From: an uncultured Clostridia bacterium
Lineage (GTDB): Bacteria > Bacillota > Clostridia > Oscillospirales > Oscillospiraceae
DNA: 34,154 nucleotides
Reading direction: 5' to 3'
Assembly (NCBI GenBank): GCA_945873295.1
Contig: CAMCCS010000007.1
Coordinates: 1 to 34,154 of the forward strand
The notes under the pieces are model-generated. The model made no database searches. It had not been told where the DNA came from and was given only the letters and a program-made list of their open reading frames with translations. Made by a program: the position numbers and the translations under genes. Of this stretch, positions 1 to 9,083 are shown piece by piece. Position 1 is the first letter of the stretch. Every line of letters begins with the position of its first letter.

Positions 1-67
1 ATGCAAAATCGGTTCATTTCGCCGTTCCTCATCAGTCTCGCTGCGCTCGACAGCTATAAATTATGGT

Positions 68-88
68 ATGATTGCCCCCGGCAATCAT
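68..88. repeat. Perfect inverted repeat / hairpin ATGATTGCC-ccc-GGCAATCAT in noncoding DNA at the left edge
   Basis: 9-bp perfect arms 68-76 and 80-88 with a 3-nt loop. Confidence 0.6.
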
Positions 89-185
89 TTGGATTTTGAT
101 TCGCTGCGCGGAGCACCACCCCCGGGGGAAGCGATTGCGCTGCGCGTCAGTGCGCCAAATTCCAATTTATCTCATTTCTTTTTCC

Positions 186-217
186 GCTCCATCCTGCGAA
201 AAGAACCAGGATGGAGC
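186..217. repeat. Perfect 11-bp inverted repeat GCTCCATCCTG / CAGGATGGAGC with 10-nt loop
   Basis: Arms 186-196 and 207-217 are exact reverse complements, upstream of the DUF3343 gene. Confidence 0.6.
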
Positions 218-225
218 AAAATTCG

Positions 226-257
226 CCTCCCGGGCATAGATTGTGCCGGGAGGTTTT
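226..257 (+). terminator. Terminator-like or leader hairpin followed by TTTT, just upstream of the DUF3343 gene
   Basis: CCTCCCGGGCA ... TGCCGGGAGG (one bulge), then TTTT. Confidence 0.45.
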
Positions 258-263
258 GCTGTT

Positions 264-518
264 ATGATGACGGATTATATTACCTTCCGCTCGGTGACAG
301 TGGCACAGCGGGGGGAGAAGATACTGAATGCTGCGGGGATTCGCTGCGCGGTCCGGCGAACGCCCCGATGGATGGAGGAACAGGGCTGCGGTTACTGCAT
401 CCGGCTTTCCGGGGCGGAGGTCCCGGACGCGCTGGCGCTGCTTCGGAAAAACCAGCTGAGCTGGCGCAAGGTCTACCACCAGGGAGAAAATGGGGTTCTG
501 GAGGAGCGGAGGGTATGA
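264..518 (+). CDS. DUF3343 family protein (putative Se/S carrier-like)
   Basis: Protein MMTDYITFRSVTVAQRGEKILNAAGIRC...CGYCIRL...; start placed at ATG 264 rather than the track's GTG 243; directly precedes a cysteine desulfurase, a common pairing. Confidence 0.7.
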   Translation: MMTDYITFRSVTVAQRGEKILNAAGIRCAVRRTPRWMEEQGCGYCIRLSGAEVPDALALLRKNQLSWRKVYHQGENGVLEERRV

Positions 519-1621
519 TCTATCTGGATAGTGGAGCCACTTCCTTTCCCAAGCCGCCGGGTGTGGCCCGGGCCATGGAGACGGCTCTGCGTACCTGCGC
601 GAATCCCGGCCGGGGCGGGTATCCCGCGGCGGAGGCGGCATCCCGGACGGTGTACCGCTGCCGGGAGCAGGCGGGGAAGCTCTTTCAATGCCGCCCGGAG
701 CAGGTTGTCCTCACCGGAAGCTGTACCCATGGTCTCAACATTGCGATCCGCACTTTGGTAAAACCGGGAGCCAAAGTGGCGGTATCCGGTTTTGAACACA
801 ATGCGGTGACCCGGCCTCTCCACGCCCTGAATGCCCAGCTTATCGTCTGCGGACGGCGGCTGTTCGACCAGGAAGACACCCTGTCCGATTTTCGCCGGGC
901 GCTGCGGTCCGGGGTGGACGCGGCGGTATTTACCCATGTTTCCAATGTGTTCGGCTGCATTCTCCCGGCGAAAGAAATGGCGGCCCTGTGCAGAACCTAC
1001 GGTGTGCCCTTCATCGTGGACGCGGCCCAGTCGGCCGGGGTCCTGCCGGTGGAGCTTGCCGGGTGGGGTGCGGATTTTATCGCCATGCCCGGGCATAAGG
1101 GACTGCTGGGCCCCCAGGGAACCGGACTGCTGCTGTGCGCCGGGCAGGCCCAGCCTCTGCTCTACGGCGGAACCGGCAGCCAGTCCCTGATGCAGACCAT
1201 GCCGGAGGAGCTTCCGGAACGGTTGGAGCCGGGGACGGTGAATGTGCCCGGTGCGGCTGGGCTGCTTGCAGGGATGCAGGCGGTGGAGCGTTTGGGCATG
1301 GAAACGATTGCCGCCCGGGAGGCCGCGCTGGCGAAAAAATGCGCCGCAGGACTGGAAAAATTGGGAATGGAGGTTTTCTCCGGGGAAAACCAGGGGGGCA
1401 CGGTTTCTTTCCGGGCCGGATGCGGCTGTGAAGAGGCCGCGCAGATGCTTTCAGACCGGGGCTTTGCCCTCCGGGCGGGGCTGCACTGCGCGCCCCTGGC
1501 CCACGAGAGCGCCGGGACCCTGGACACCGGTACGGTGCGGGTCAGCTTCGGCTGGAACAGCACGGCAGGGGAGCTAAACGCCTTCCTCCGGGTAGCGCGG
1601 AGCCTCCCCCCGGCAAAATGA
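515..1621 (+). CDS. Aminotransferase class V / cysteine desulfurase family protein (TIGR01977-like)
   Basis: MIYLDSGATSFPKPPGV..., PLP-lysine region DFIAMPGHKGLLGPQGTG, C-terminal GLHCAPLAHE...VRVSFGWNST. The start is ATG 515; the 517-aa track ORF is an upstream in-frame extension. Confidence 0.88.
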   Translation: MIYLDSGATSFPKPPGVARAMETALRTCANPGRGGYPAAEAASRTVYRCREQAGKLFQCRPEQVVLTGSCTHGLNIAIRTLVKPGAKVAVSGFEHNAVTRPLHALNAQLIVCGRRLFDQEDTLSDFRRALRSGVDAAVFTHVSNVFGCILPAKEMAALCRTYGVPFIVDAAQSAGVLPVELAGWGADFIAMPGHKGLLGPQGTGLLLCAGQAQPLLYGGTGSQSLMQTMPEELPERLEPGTVNVPGAAGLLAGMQAVERLGMETIAAREAALAKKCAAGLEKLGMEVFSGENQGGTVSFRAGCGCEEAAQMLSDRGFALRAGLHCAPLAHESAGTLDTGTVRVSFGWNSTAGELNAFLRVARSLPPAK

Positions 1622-1632
1622 ACGGGCTGCAA

Positions 1633-1665
1633 GCGCCGGGGCGGGAAGTAGCCCGGGCCCGGCGC
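1633..1665 (+). other. Strong GC-rich hairpin after the cysteine desulfurase (possible 3' end structure, no U-tract)
   Basis: GCGCCGGG (1633-1640) / CCCGGCGC (1658-1665), with inner CGGG/CCCG pairing. Confidence 0.4.
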
Positions 1666-1714
1666 AGATAAATTTGAGGCCGGGAACGAATCTGATTTTT
1701 ATGCAGAATATCAC

Positions 1715-1743
1715 TTGCTATCGGCGAGGGAATCCGCTATAAT
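1715..1743 (+). promoter_or_regulatory. Predicted sigma-A promoter for the cdaA operon
   Basis: TTGCTA (1715-1720), 17-bp spacer, TATAAT (1738-1743). Confidence 0.65.
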
Positions 1744-1819
1744 AGAGCGGAAAATAGGTTAGTATACCATTGGACAGTATACGCTTTCAAAAGTTGACAT
1801 AAAAGAGGTCGGAGAACGT

Positions 1820-2695
1820 ATGATGGAGGCAATTCACAGTTTGATGCAGCAGCTCACCAGAATGCAGTGGTCGGATTATTTGGATATTGCCGTGGTCGCG
1901 TTTCTGATCTACAAGCTGCTGCCCCTGATCCGCGCCCCCGGAACCATGCGCATTGCCCGGGCGGTGATAGCAGTGATGGTTGTCGCAGGTCTGGCGGCAG
2001 CCCTTCGGCTTTACACCCTGAGCTTTATTCTGAACCAGTTTATGGCGGTTGGACTGCTGGCGCTGGTCATCCTGTTCCAGCCGGAGCTGCGGCGGATGCT
2101 GGACCGGCTGGGCAGCGTGAAATTCCGGGCCCTGTTCGGCTACACCAAGCCTACCCAGGATCTGGAGTCGGTGATCGCCCAGACGGTAATGGCCTGCGAG
2201 ATTATGAGCAGGGAGCGTGTGGGCGCTCTGATCGTCTTTGCCCGGGAGGCCCGGCTGGATGATTACTTCAAGACCGGCACCCCCATCGACGGACAGGTGA
2301 CGGAGCAGCTGATCCGCAACATTTTCTTTGTGAAAGCGCCCCTGCATGACGGCGCCATGATTATTCGGGACGGCAGGATCGCCGCCGCGGGCTGTGTGCT
2401 GCCCCTGTCGGACAGCAGCCATCTCAGCGCGGACCTGGGTACCCGGCACCGGGCCGGTGTGGGCATGAGCGAGGTCTCCGACGCGGTGGTGGTCATTGTA
2501 TCCGAGGAGACCGGCACCATCTCCGTGGCGGTGGGCGGCATGCTGAAACGGCATCTGGCATCCCAGACCCTGGAGAAGCTGCTGTGCAACGAGCTGTGCC
2601 CCAAGAATGATCCCGATGGAGAGCAGGCGCTTGCCCTCCGGCTGAAAAAGGGTCTGCGTAAAACAGGCAAGGAGGCGAATACCCGTGAAAAGTAA
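1820..2695 (+). CDS. cdaA: Diadenylate cyclase CdaA (c-di-AMP synthase, DisA_N/DAC domain)
   Basis: N-terminal TM segments, DGAMIIRDGRIAAAGCVLPLS and GTRHRAGVGMSE catalytic motifs. The track start codon ATG at 1820 is used. Confidence 0.93.
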   Translation: MMEAIHSLMQQLTRMQWSDYLDIAVVAFLIYKLLPLIRAPGTMRIARAVIAVMVVAGLAAALRLYTLSFILNQFMAVGLLALVILFQPELRRMLDRLGSVKFRALFGYTKPTQDLESVIAQTVMACEIMSRERVGALIVFAREARLDDYFKTGTPIDGQVTEQLIRNIFFVKAPLHDGAMIIRDGRIAAAGCVLPLSDSSHLSADLGTRHRAGVGMSEVSDAVVVIVSEETGTISVAVGGMLKRHLASQTLEKLLCNELCPKNDPDGEQALALRLKKGLRKTGKEANTREK

Positions 2696-3917
2696 AATCG
2701 GCTACATTGCGCTCTCCGTGCTGATTGCCTTTGGACTGTGGCTGTATGTGATTACTTCCGTCAGTCCCGGTTCCGAGGATACCTACGACGATGTTCCCGT
2801 GATTCTCAGCGGAGAGACGGTGCTTCAGGAACGGGGACTGATGATTACCAGCGTATCGTCGGACACGGTGACGCTGAAGCTGTCCGGCAACCGGTCGGAC
2901 CTTGCCCAGGTGAACCGGGGAAACATCACCGTGAAAGCGGACCTTTCCAAGATCTATGAACCCGGCAGCCAGCTGCAGCTTAGCACTACCGTGAGCTTTC
3001 CGGGGAATCTTCCCAGCAACGCCTTCGTGATAGAGTCCAAGAATCCGGGCTACCTGTATGTTACCGTGGAGCGCCGGGTGACCAAGGAGGTCCCCGTGGA
3101 GATCCAGTGGATCGGTTCCGCGCCGGAGGGCTATCTGTCCGACCGGGAGAACAGCACCCTGGACTATACCTCCGTTTCCGTTACCGGACCGGAGTCCGTT
3201 ACGGACCGGATCGAAAAGGCCGTCATCCAGGCGGATCTGACGGATCAGCGGGAATCCATCAGCCAGAGCTTCCGCTATACCCTGTGTGACGGGGAGGGAA
3301 ATCCGGTGGATGCCGAGCTCATTACCACCAATGTGGAGGAGGTTCGGCTGGATGTCCGGATCCAGAAGGTAAAGGATATTACCCTTGTCTACAATATTGT
3401 GGAAGGCGGCGGCGCTACCCGGGACAATGTTTCCGTCACTATGAGCGCGGAAACCATCCGTGTCTGCGGCAGTGAGGTGGCCATCGATGCCATGGAAGAC
3501 CAGCTGGTGGTGGGCACCATCAACCTGGCGGAGCTGACCAAGTCCGGCAATCTGACTTTCCAGGTAGTGCTGCCCGAGGGGATTACCAATCTGTCCGCCA
3601 TCACGGAGGTGGAAGCTACAGTACTGCTTTCCGGCCTGACCACCCGGGACTATGTGCTGGAGAATATCCAGAGCATCAACATTCCGGAGGGCATGGAAGC
3701 GGAACTCATTACGGAAAAGCTGACGGTCACCGTCCGGGGGCCGGCGGAGCTCATGAGCAAGCTGACCGCGGAAAACATTACCGCAACGGTGGACTTTACC
3801 GGCGCCGAGGCGGGGACCACAACCTTCCGCACGGTCATCACTTTCGGTGAGGGCTTCACGGGGGTCGGCGTACTGCGCTCCGATCCGGTATCCGCTGCCA
3901 TAACGCCGGCGAAGTAA
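2685..3917 (+). CDS. cdaR: YbbR-like domain protein CdaR (regulator of CdaA)
   Basis: Single N-terminal TM, repeated YbbR-type beta modules, overlaps the cdaA 3' end; GTG start. Confidence 0.88.
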   Translation: MKSKIGYIALSVLIAFGLWLYVITSVSPGSEDTYDDVPVILSGETVLQERGLMITSVSSDTVTLKLSGNRSDLAQVNRGNITVKADLSKIYEPGSQLQLSTTVSFPGNLPSNAFVIESKNPGYLYVTVERRVTKEVPVEIQWIGSAPEGYLSDRENSTLDYTSVSVTGPESVTDRIEKAVIQADLTDQRESISQSFRYTLCDGEGNPVDAELITTNVEEVRLDVRIQKVKDITLVYNIVEGGGATRDNVSVTMSAETIRVCGSEVAIDAMEDQLVVGTINLAELTKSGNLTFQVVLPEGITNLSAITEVEATVLLSGLTTRDYVLENIQSINIPEGMEAELITEKLTVTVRGPAELMSKLTAENITATVDFTGAEAGTTTFRTVITFGEGFTGVGVLRSDPVSAAITPAK

Positions 3918-3983
3918 ACGGGACCGCGAAAAAAACCATATGCCGGGCGGCGGAAAGCTGCCTTTGAAAAGGGGATAATAACC

Positions 3984-4862
3984 ATGGTGAAAAGCATGAC
4001 CGGCTACGGCAGAGCCGTGGAGACGGTGAACGGACGGGAATTCACGGTAGAAGTGCGCAGTGTCAACAACCGTTACCTGGACTGCACGGTGAAGCTTCCC
4101 CGGAGCCTGTCCTTTGGCGAGGACGCAGTGAAGCAGGCGGTAAAGAATACCGTCTCCCGTGGCAAGGTGGATGTCTTTGTGTCCGTGCGCAGCGAGGGCG
4201 GCACGGAAGGTAAGGTAACCTTAAACAGCAGCCTGGCAGCGGGCTACGCCGAAGCCATGCGCCGGATGAAGGCGGAGCTGCAGCTTTCCGGCGACATCAG
4301 CCTGGAGCTGATTGCCCGGATGCCGGAGGTGTTTACCGTAGAAAAACCGGAGGTGGACGAAGAGCAGCTTCTCAAGGATCTGCTTTTCGTGGCGGACAAG
4401 GCTTTCGCGGGCTACGATGCCATGCGTTCCCGGGAAGGACAGGCCCTGGAAAATGACCTGCGCAGCCGGGGACAGACCATCCTCTCGTTGGTTTCCCAGG
4501 TGGAGGCGGGCAGTGCCCAGACGGTGGCGGACTACCGCGCCCGGCTGGAAAGCAAGCTCCGGGAGGTTCTGTCAAGCACCACCATTGACGAAGGCCGGAT
4601 CCTGACCGAGGCGGCAATCTTTGCCGACAAGGTGGCGGTGGACGAGGAAACCGTCCGTCTGCGCAGCCACCTGGAGCAGATGGATGCCATGCTCACCGCG
4701 GGCGGCAGCGTGGGCCGGAAGCTGGACTTCCTGCTCCAGGAGATGAACCGGGAGGCAAATACCATCGGCTCCAAGTGCTCCGATGTGCGCCTTGCCCGGC
4801 TTGTGGTGGAGATCAAGGCGGAACTGGAAAAGATCCGGGAGCAGACCCAGAATATCGAATAG
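3984..4862 (+). CDS. YicC family endoribonuclease-like protein
   Basis: MVKSMTGYGRA...EVRSVNNRYLD...KLDFLLQEMNREANTIGSK motifs. Confidence 0.93.
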   Translation: MVKSMTGYGRAVETVNGREFTVEVRSVNNRYLDCTVKLPRSLSFGEDAVKQAVKNTVSRGKVDVFVSVRSEGGTEGKVTLNSSLAAGYAEAMRRMKAELQLSGDISLELIARMPEVFTVEKPEVDEEQLLKDLLFVADKAFAGYDAMRSREGQALENDLRSRGQTILSLVSQVEAGSAQTVADYRARLESKLREVLSSTTIDEGRILTEAAIFADKVAVDEETVRLRSHLEQMDAMLTAGGSVGRKLDFLLQEMNREANTIGSKCSDVRLARLVVEIKAELEKIREQTQNIE

Positions 4863-4871
4863 GAGCGGGAT

Positions 4872-5141
4872 ATGAAGCTTGTAAATATCGGCTTCGGGAG
4901 CATGGTGGCGTCAAACCGGATCCTGGCGATTGTTGCGCCGGATTCCGCACCTATCAAGCGGCTGATCCAGGAGGCGAGGGACCGGGGAATGCTGATTGAT
5001 GCATCCTTCGGGCGGAAAACCGCCGGTGTGCTGCTGATGGACACGGACCATGTGATCCTCTGCGCCGTATCCCCCGAGGTGCTGGGGCAGCGCCTGCGGG
5101 AAGAGAAAGAGGAGGATAACCAATGGGAGAAGGAAAGCTGA
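4872..5141 (+). CDS. remA: Extracellular matrix regulatory protein RemA (DUF370)
   Basis: [57 protein letters not shown]; sits between yicC and gmk. Confidence 0.9.
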   Translation: MKLVNIGFGSMVASNRILAIVAPDSAPIKRLIQEARDRGMLIDASFGRKTAGVLLMDTDHVILCAVSPEVLGQRLREEKEEDNQWEKES

Positions 5142-5668
5142 TCGTCCTTTCCGGCGCTTCCGGTGTGGGAAAGGGAACAGTGCTGAACCAAATGATGAAG
5201 CTGCGGGAGGATCTGAGTCTTTCCGTTTCCGCTACCACCCGGTCCCCCAGGCCGGCGGAGCAGGAGGGCGTTCACTATTACTTTGTCACCCCGGAGCGGT
5301 TCCGGGAGATGATCGAAAACGATGAGCTTCTGGAATACGATGCCCATATGGATAACTGTTACGGCACACCCTGGAAGCAGCTGGAGGAAAAACGGAGTCG
5401 GGGGCCGGTGATCCTGGACATTGACCCCAAGGGCGCCAGAATCGTAAAGGACAAGATTCCCGATGCCGTTCTGGTGTTTATCATGCCTCCCTCCATGGCG
5501 GAGCTGGAGCAGCGGCTGCGGGGGCGCAACGACACCTCCGAGGAACAGATCCGCCTGCGGCTGCAGCGTGCTGAATGGGAAATGGACCAGCGCAGCTGGT
5601 ATGACCATGTGGTGGTCAATGACGATGCCCGGCGCTGCGCCGGGGAGATCCTGAGCTTCATTCAATAA
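5123..5668 (+). CDS. gmk: Guanylate kinase
   Basis: P-loop [30 protein letters not shown]; overlaps the remA end. Confidence 0.95.
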   Translation: MGEGKLIVLSGASGVGKGTVLNQMMKLREDLSLSVSATTRSPRPAEQEGVHYYFVTPERFREMIENDELLEYDAHMDNCYGTPWKQLEEKRSRGPVILDIDPKGARIVKDKIPDAVLVFIMPPSMAELEQRLRGRNDTSEEQIRLRLQRAEWEMDQRSWYDHVVVNDDARRCAGEILSFIQ

Positions 5669-5829
5669 GGGCAACACCGCACAATGGGAACTGCGGGCTT
5701 CGGCGGATCTTTTGCCCCAATCGTGCAGTATGAAAAATGGGAAATACATCCAGTATTCCCGCATTTTTCATACTTTCGCTTGTGCCAAAACACTGCCCGA
5801 ATCTCCTTGCCCCATTATGCGGTGCTGCC
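5669..5829. mobile_element. MITE-like long imperfect palindrome between gmk and rpoZ
   Basis: Terminal inverted repeats GGCAACACCGCACAATGGG / CCCCATTATGCGGTGCTGCC; central near-perfect palindrome TATGAAAAATGGGAAATAC (5729-5747) / GTATTCCCGCATTTTTCATA (5753-5772); flanked by TAA on both sides. Confidence 0.65.
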
Positions 5830-5860
5830 TAAGAATTTTTGTAAATTGCGCGGACGGCGA

Positions 5861-5878
5861 TTCCGGCCTGTGCCGGAA
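5861..5878. repeat. Perfect hairpin TTCCGGC-ctgt-GCCGGAA upstream of rpoZ
   Basis: 7-bp perfect arms with a 4-nt loop, followed by GAATTTT. Confidence 0.5.
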
Positions 5879-5920
5879 GAATTTTGAATATACTAAACTG
5901 CTTTTTTGGAGGAATGAATC

Positions 5921-6124
5921 ATGCTTTATCCACCTGTTGCGGATTTGCTGGAAAAGGTTGAAAGCCGGTATCTTCTGGTGAACGTGGTCGCCAAGCGGGC
6001 CCGCCAGATTGCCGAGGAAGCCGAGGAGCTTCACGAGGACCTGCCTGAGAAGCCTGTCACCATGGCAATCAACGAGGTCGCAAACGGCGAGCTGTCCGGC
6101 TCGTTGAAGGAAGAGTATATGTAA
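5921..6124 (+). CDS. rpoZ: DNA-directed RNA polymerase omega subunit
   Basis: MLYPPVADLLEKVESRYLLVNVVAKRARQIAEE; between gmk and priA. Confidence 0.92.
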   Translation: MLYPPVADLLEKVESRYLLVNVVAKRARQIAEEAEELHEDLPEKPVTMAINEVANGELSGSLKEEYM

Positions 6125-6144
6125 GCAGGAAAGGGAGGCCACGC

Positions 6145-8592
6145 ATGATTGCAAAAATTGCCGTGGAAGCGGCCTCCTTTGCCATTGACAAGCCCTATTC
6201 CTACCGCATCCCGGAGGGGATGACCCTGTGTCCCGGCCACCGGGTGCGGGTAAGCTTTGGCAGGGGCAGCCGGATTACCGAGGGCGTTGTGCTCGCGGTA
6301 GAAGACGGAGATGAAACAGGACTTAAGCCAGTGGAGGCTCCCCTGGAGGAGACCCCGCTGCTCACGGCCCATCAGCTCCGTCTTGCTGCATTTCTGCGGG
6401 AGCGGTATTTCTGCACCTTTTATGACGCTGTTCGGGTTATGCTTCCGGCGGGGGCATGGTTCCGGGTCCGCAGTACCTTTGCTCTGACGGAAGACCGGGG
6501 CTGGAAAGACAAGAAGCTGCGAAAGCCGGGAGCCGAAGCGGTGCTCAGCCGTTTGGAATCTCTGGGCGGCACGGCGGATACCCAGGCGCTGCGCCAGGTG
6601 GTTCCCGACGAGGAACAGCTCAGCGGCGTTCTTTCCTATCTTCTGCAAAAGAAGTGGGTCTCGGGAGAAAAGGAGTATATCCGGCGAACCGGGGACAGGA
6701 CCGAAAAGATTGCGTCCCTCGCGGTCAGCTCCGAGGAAGCCATGGAATTTGCCGCTTCCCGTCCGAAATCCGCGGCAATGCAGCAAAGCGTTCTGGAGCT
6801 GCTGTGCAGCGTTGGCAGCGCGGCGGTAAAGGACATTCTCTACTATACCGGTGCTTCCGCCGCCACGGTAAACCGGCTGGAAAAGCTGGGCTATCTGACC
6901 CTGAGCCAGCGGGCTGTACTCCGGTGCAGCGAGATAAAACCGGTAAAACTGGATGGCCCTCTGATTCTCAACGAGGAACAGCAGCAGTGCTTTGAAGGCT
7001 TGTTGGAGCAGATGGGCCGTGAGGATCCCGGCGCGGCCCTGCTGTACGGCGTCACCGGCTCGGGAAAAACCTCGGTGTATATCCGATTGATCCAGGAATG
7101 CTTAAGCCGGGGCAGGAGCGCAATGCTTCTGGTTCCGGAGATTGCCCTGACGCCCCAGCTTCTGGGACTGCTTGCGGCCTGGTTTCATGATCTGGTGGCG
7201 GTGCTCCACAGCAGCCTCAGTGCCGGAGAGCGGTATGACCAATGGAACCGGGTCCGCCGGGGAGAGGCCAGAGTAGTAGTGGGCACTCGTTCTGCGGTGT
7301 TTGCCCCCTGTGAAAACCCGGGGCTCATCATTCTGGATGAGGAACAGGAGCATTCCTACAAATCGGAAATGAACCCCCGGTACAGCGCCCGGGATGTGGC
7401 GCTGTGGCGGGGAATCAAGGAAAAAGCCCTGGTGGTGCTGGGGTCTGCTACCCCCGCCATCGAGACAATGTACCACGCAAAGCAGGGAGACTACACCCTC
7501 TATACCCTGCGCCGCCGGTTCAACGGGCGGCCCCTGCCCCAGGTGGAGATCGTGGACATGGCGGACGAGCTGCGCCAGGGAAACGATACGTCTCTGAGCT
7601 ATCCCCTCCGGGAGGGGATCCTGGAAACAAAGGAAGCGGGAAAGCAGGCAATCCTCCTGTTAAACCGCCGGGGAAACAGCCGGGCGCTTACTTGTGTGGA
7701 CTGCGGGAAGGCCCCGGAGTGCCCCCGGTGCAGCATCCGTATGACCTACCACAGTGCCAACAACCGGCTGATGTGCCACTACTGCGGCTACTCCCAGCCG
7801 GTTCCGGCCAGGTGCCCCGACTGCGGCGGCCCCCTGAAGACCATTGGCACCGGGACCCAGAAGGTCCAGCAGGAGCTAGCCGAACTGTTTCCCGATATGC
7901 AGGTGCGGCGGATGGATGCGGACACCGTCAGCGCCGTAAACACCCACGAAAAGCTCCTGTCCGAATTTCAGTCCGGGGAGGACACGGTGCTGGTGGGCAC
8001 CCAGATGGTTGCCAAGGGGCTGAATCTGCCCCGGGTGACCCTGGTGGGAGTGCTGGACGCGGACATGAGCCTGTACACCGGCGGCTACCGGTCCGGGGAG
8101 ATGACCTTCGACCTGATTACCCAGGTGGTGGGCCGGGCCGGACGGGGGGACTGCCCCGGTAGGGCCATCCTGCAGACCATGACCCCCGGGCATACCGTGC
8201 TTCGCCTGGCGGCGGAGCAGGACTATGACAGCTTTTACGATTTAGAACTGCGGCTGCGCCGGGTGCAGAACGCACCCCCCTTTGCCGACTTCGCCATGGT
8301 CACGTTCCAGGGCCAGGAGGAAACCCAGGTGCTGCGCTGCGCGGTAAAATTCCGGGACAGCCTGCTTGATTGCCTGGCCCGGCCGGAGTACCGGGAAGAA
8401 ACCGTCCGGTGCCTGGGGCCTGCCCCCTGCCCGGTGCCCAAGATTAACTACCATTTTCGTTACCGGCTGACGGTGAACTGCCGGCTGAACCGGAGGCTGC
8501 GGCAGCTTTTGGCTTTCTTACTGCGGCAGTTCGGCGCGGATAAAGGAAGCCGGGGCGTCACCGCCTTTGTGGATGTAAACGGATTTGAATAA
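6145..8592 (+). CDS. priA: Primosomal replication protein N' (PriA helicase)
   Basis: YGVTGSGKTSVY Walker A, DEEQEHSYKSE (DExH variant), paired CxxC zinc motifs CVDCGKAPECPRCSIRMTYH...CHYCGYSQPVPARCPDCGG. Confidence 0.96.
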   Translation: MIAKIAVEAASFAIDKPYSYRIPEGMTLCPGHRVRVSFGRGSRITEGVVLAVEDGDETGLKPVEAPLEETPLLTAHQLRLAAFLRERYFCTFYDAVRVMLPAGAWFRVRSTFALTEDRGWKDKKLRKPGAEAVLSRLESLGGTADTQALRQVVPDEEQLSGVLSYLLQKKWVSGEKEYIRRTGDRTEKIASLAVSSEEAMEFAASRPKSAAMQQSVLELLCSVGSAAVKDILYYTGASAATVNRLEKLGYLTLSQRAVLRCSEIKPVKLDGPLILNEEQQQCFEGLLEQMGREDPGAALLYGVTGSGKTSVYIRLIQECLSRGRSAMLLVPEIALTPQLLGLLAAWFHDLVAVLHSSLSAGERYDQWNRVRRGEARVVVGTRSAVFAPCENPGLIILDEEQEHSYKSEMNPRYSARDVALWRGIKEKALVVLGSATPAIETMYHAKQGDYTLYTLRRRFNGRPLPQVEIVDMADELRQGNDTSLSYPLREGILETKEAGKQAILLLNRRGNSRALTCVDCGKAPECPRCSIRMTYHSANNRLMCHYCGYSQPVPARCPDCGGPLKTIGTGTQKVQQELAELFPDMQVRRMDADTVSAVNTHEKLLSEFQSGEDTVLVGTQMVAKGLNLPRVTLVGVLDADMSLYTGGYRSGEMTFDLITQVVGRAGRGDCPGRAILQTMTPGHTVLRLAAEQDYDSFYDLELRLRRVQNAPPFADFAMVTFQGQEETQVLRCAVKFRDSLLDCLARPEYREETVRCLGPAPCPVPKINYHFRYRLTVNCRLNRRLRQLLAFLLRQFGADKGSRGVTAFVDVNGFE

Positions 8593-8606
8593 GGAGAACG
8601 ACAGAT

Positions 8607-9083
8607 ATGGGACTTCGAAGGATTTTTACGGATCAGGACCCTGCGCTCCACAAGGTATGCAGGCCGGTGGAGAAATTTGACTGGCGGCTGCGCAAGCTTC
8701 TGGACGATATGAAGGAGACCCTGGTGGATGCCGAGGGTGTGGGCCTGGCGGCTCCCCAGGTGGGGATCCTCCGCCGGGTTGTGGTGGTGGATACCGGCGA
8801 GGAGATTCTGGAGCTGGTGAACCCCACTTTGGTGGAAACTGCCGGGGAGCAGTGCGGCGCGGAGGGCTGCCTCAGCGTGCCGGGGAAATACGGCCTGGTG
8901 AAGCGGCCCAATTATGCCAAGGTCCGCGCTCAGGACCGGGACGGAAACTGGTTCGAGGCAGAGGGCGAGGAACTGATCGCCCGGTGCTTCTGCCATGAGC
9001 TGGACCACCTGGATGGCATTCTGTATACGGAAGTAATGGAGCGGTTCCTGACGGACGAGGAACTGAAAGCGGACGAGGCGTAA
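8607..9083 (+). CDS. def: Peptide deformylase
   Basis: GVGLAAPQVG, EGCLSVPG, HELDHLDGILY motifs. Confidence 0.96.
   Translation: MGLRRIFTDQDPALHKVCRPVEKFDWRLRKLLDDMKETLVDAEGVGLAAPQVGILRRVVVVDTGEEILELVNPTLVETAGEQCGAEGCLSVPGKYGLVKRPNYAKVRAQDRDGNWFEAEGEELIARCFCHELDHLDGILYTEVMERFLTDEELKADEA

Noticed and set aside
147-641. 164-aa minus-strand ORF over the left edge
   Set aside because: Overlaps DUF3343 and the cysteine desulfurase start; low-complexity Pro/Arg-rich translation.
5123-5668. Possible truncation of gmk by the adjacent MITE-like element
   Set aside because: The encoded protein ends after a normal-looking C-terminal [19 protein letters not shown] and all catalytic motifs are intact; cannot be called a pseudogene.
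5712-5981. 89-aa ORF between gmk and rpoZ
   Set aside because: Lies across the MITE-like palindrome and runs into rpoZ out of frame; composition not protein-like.
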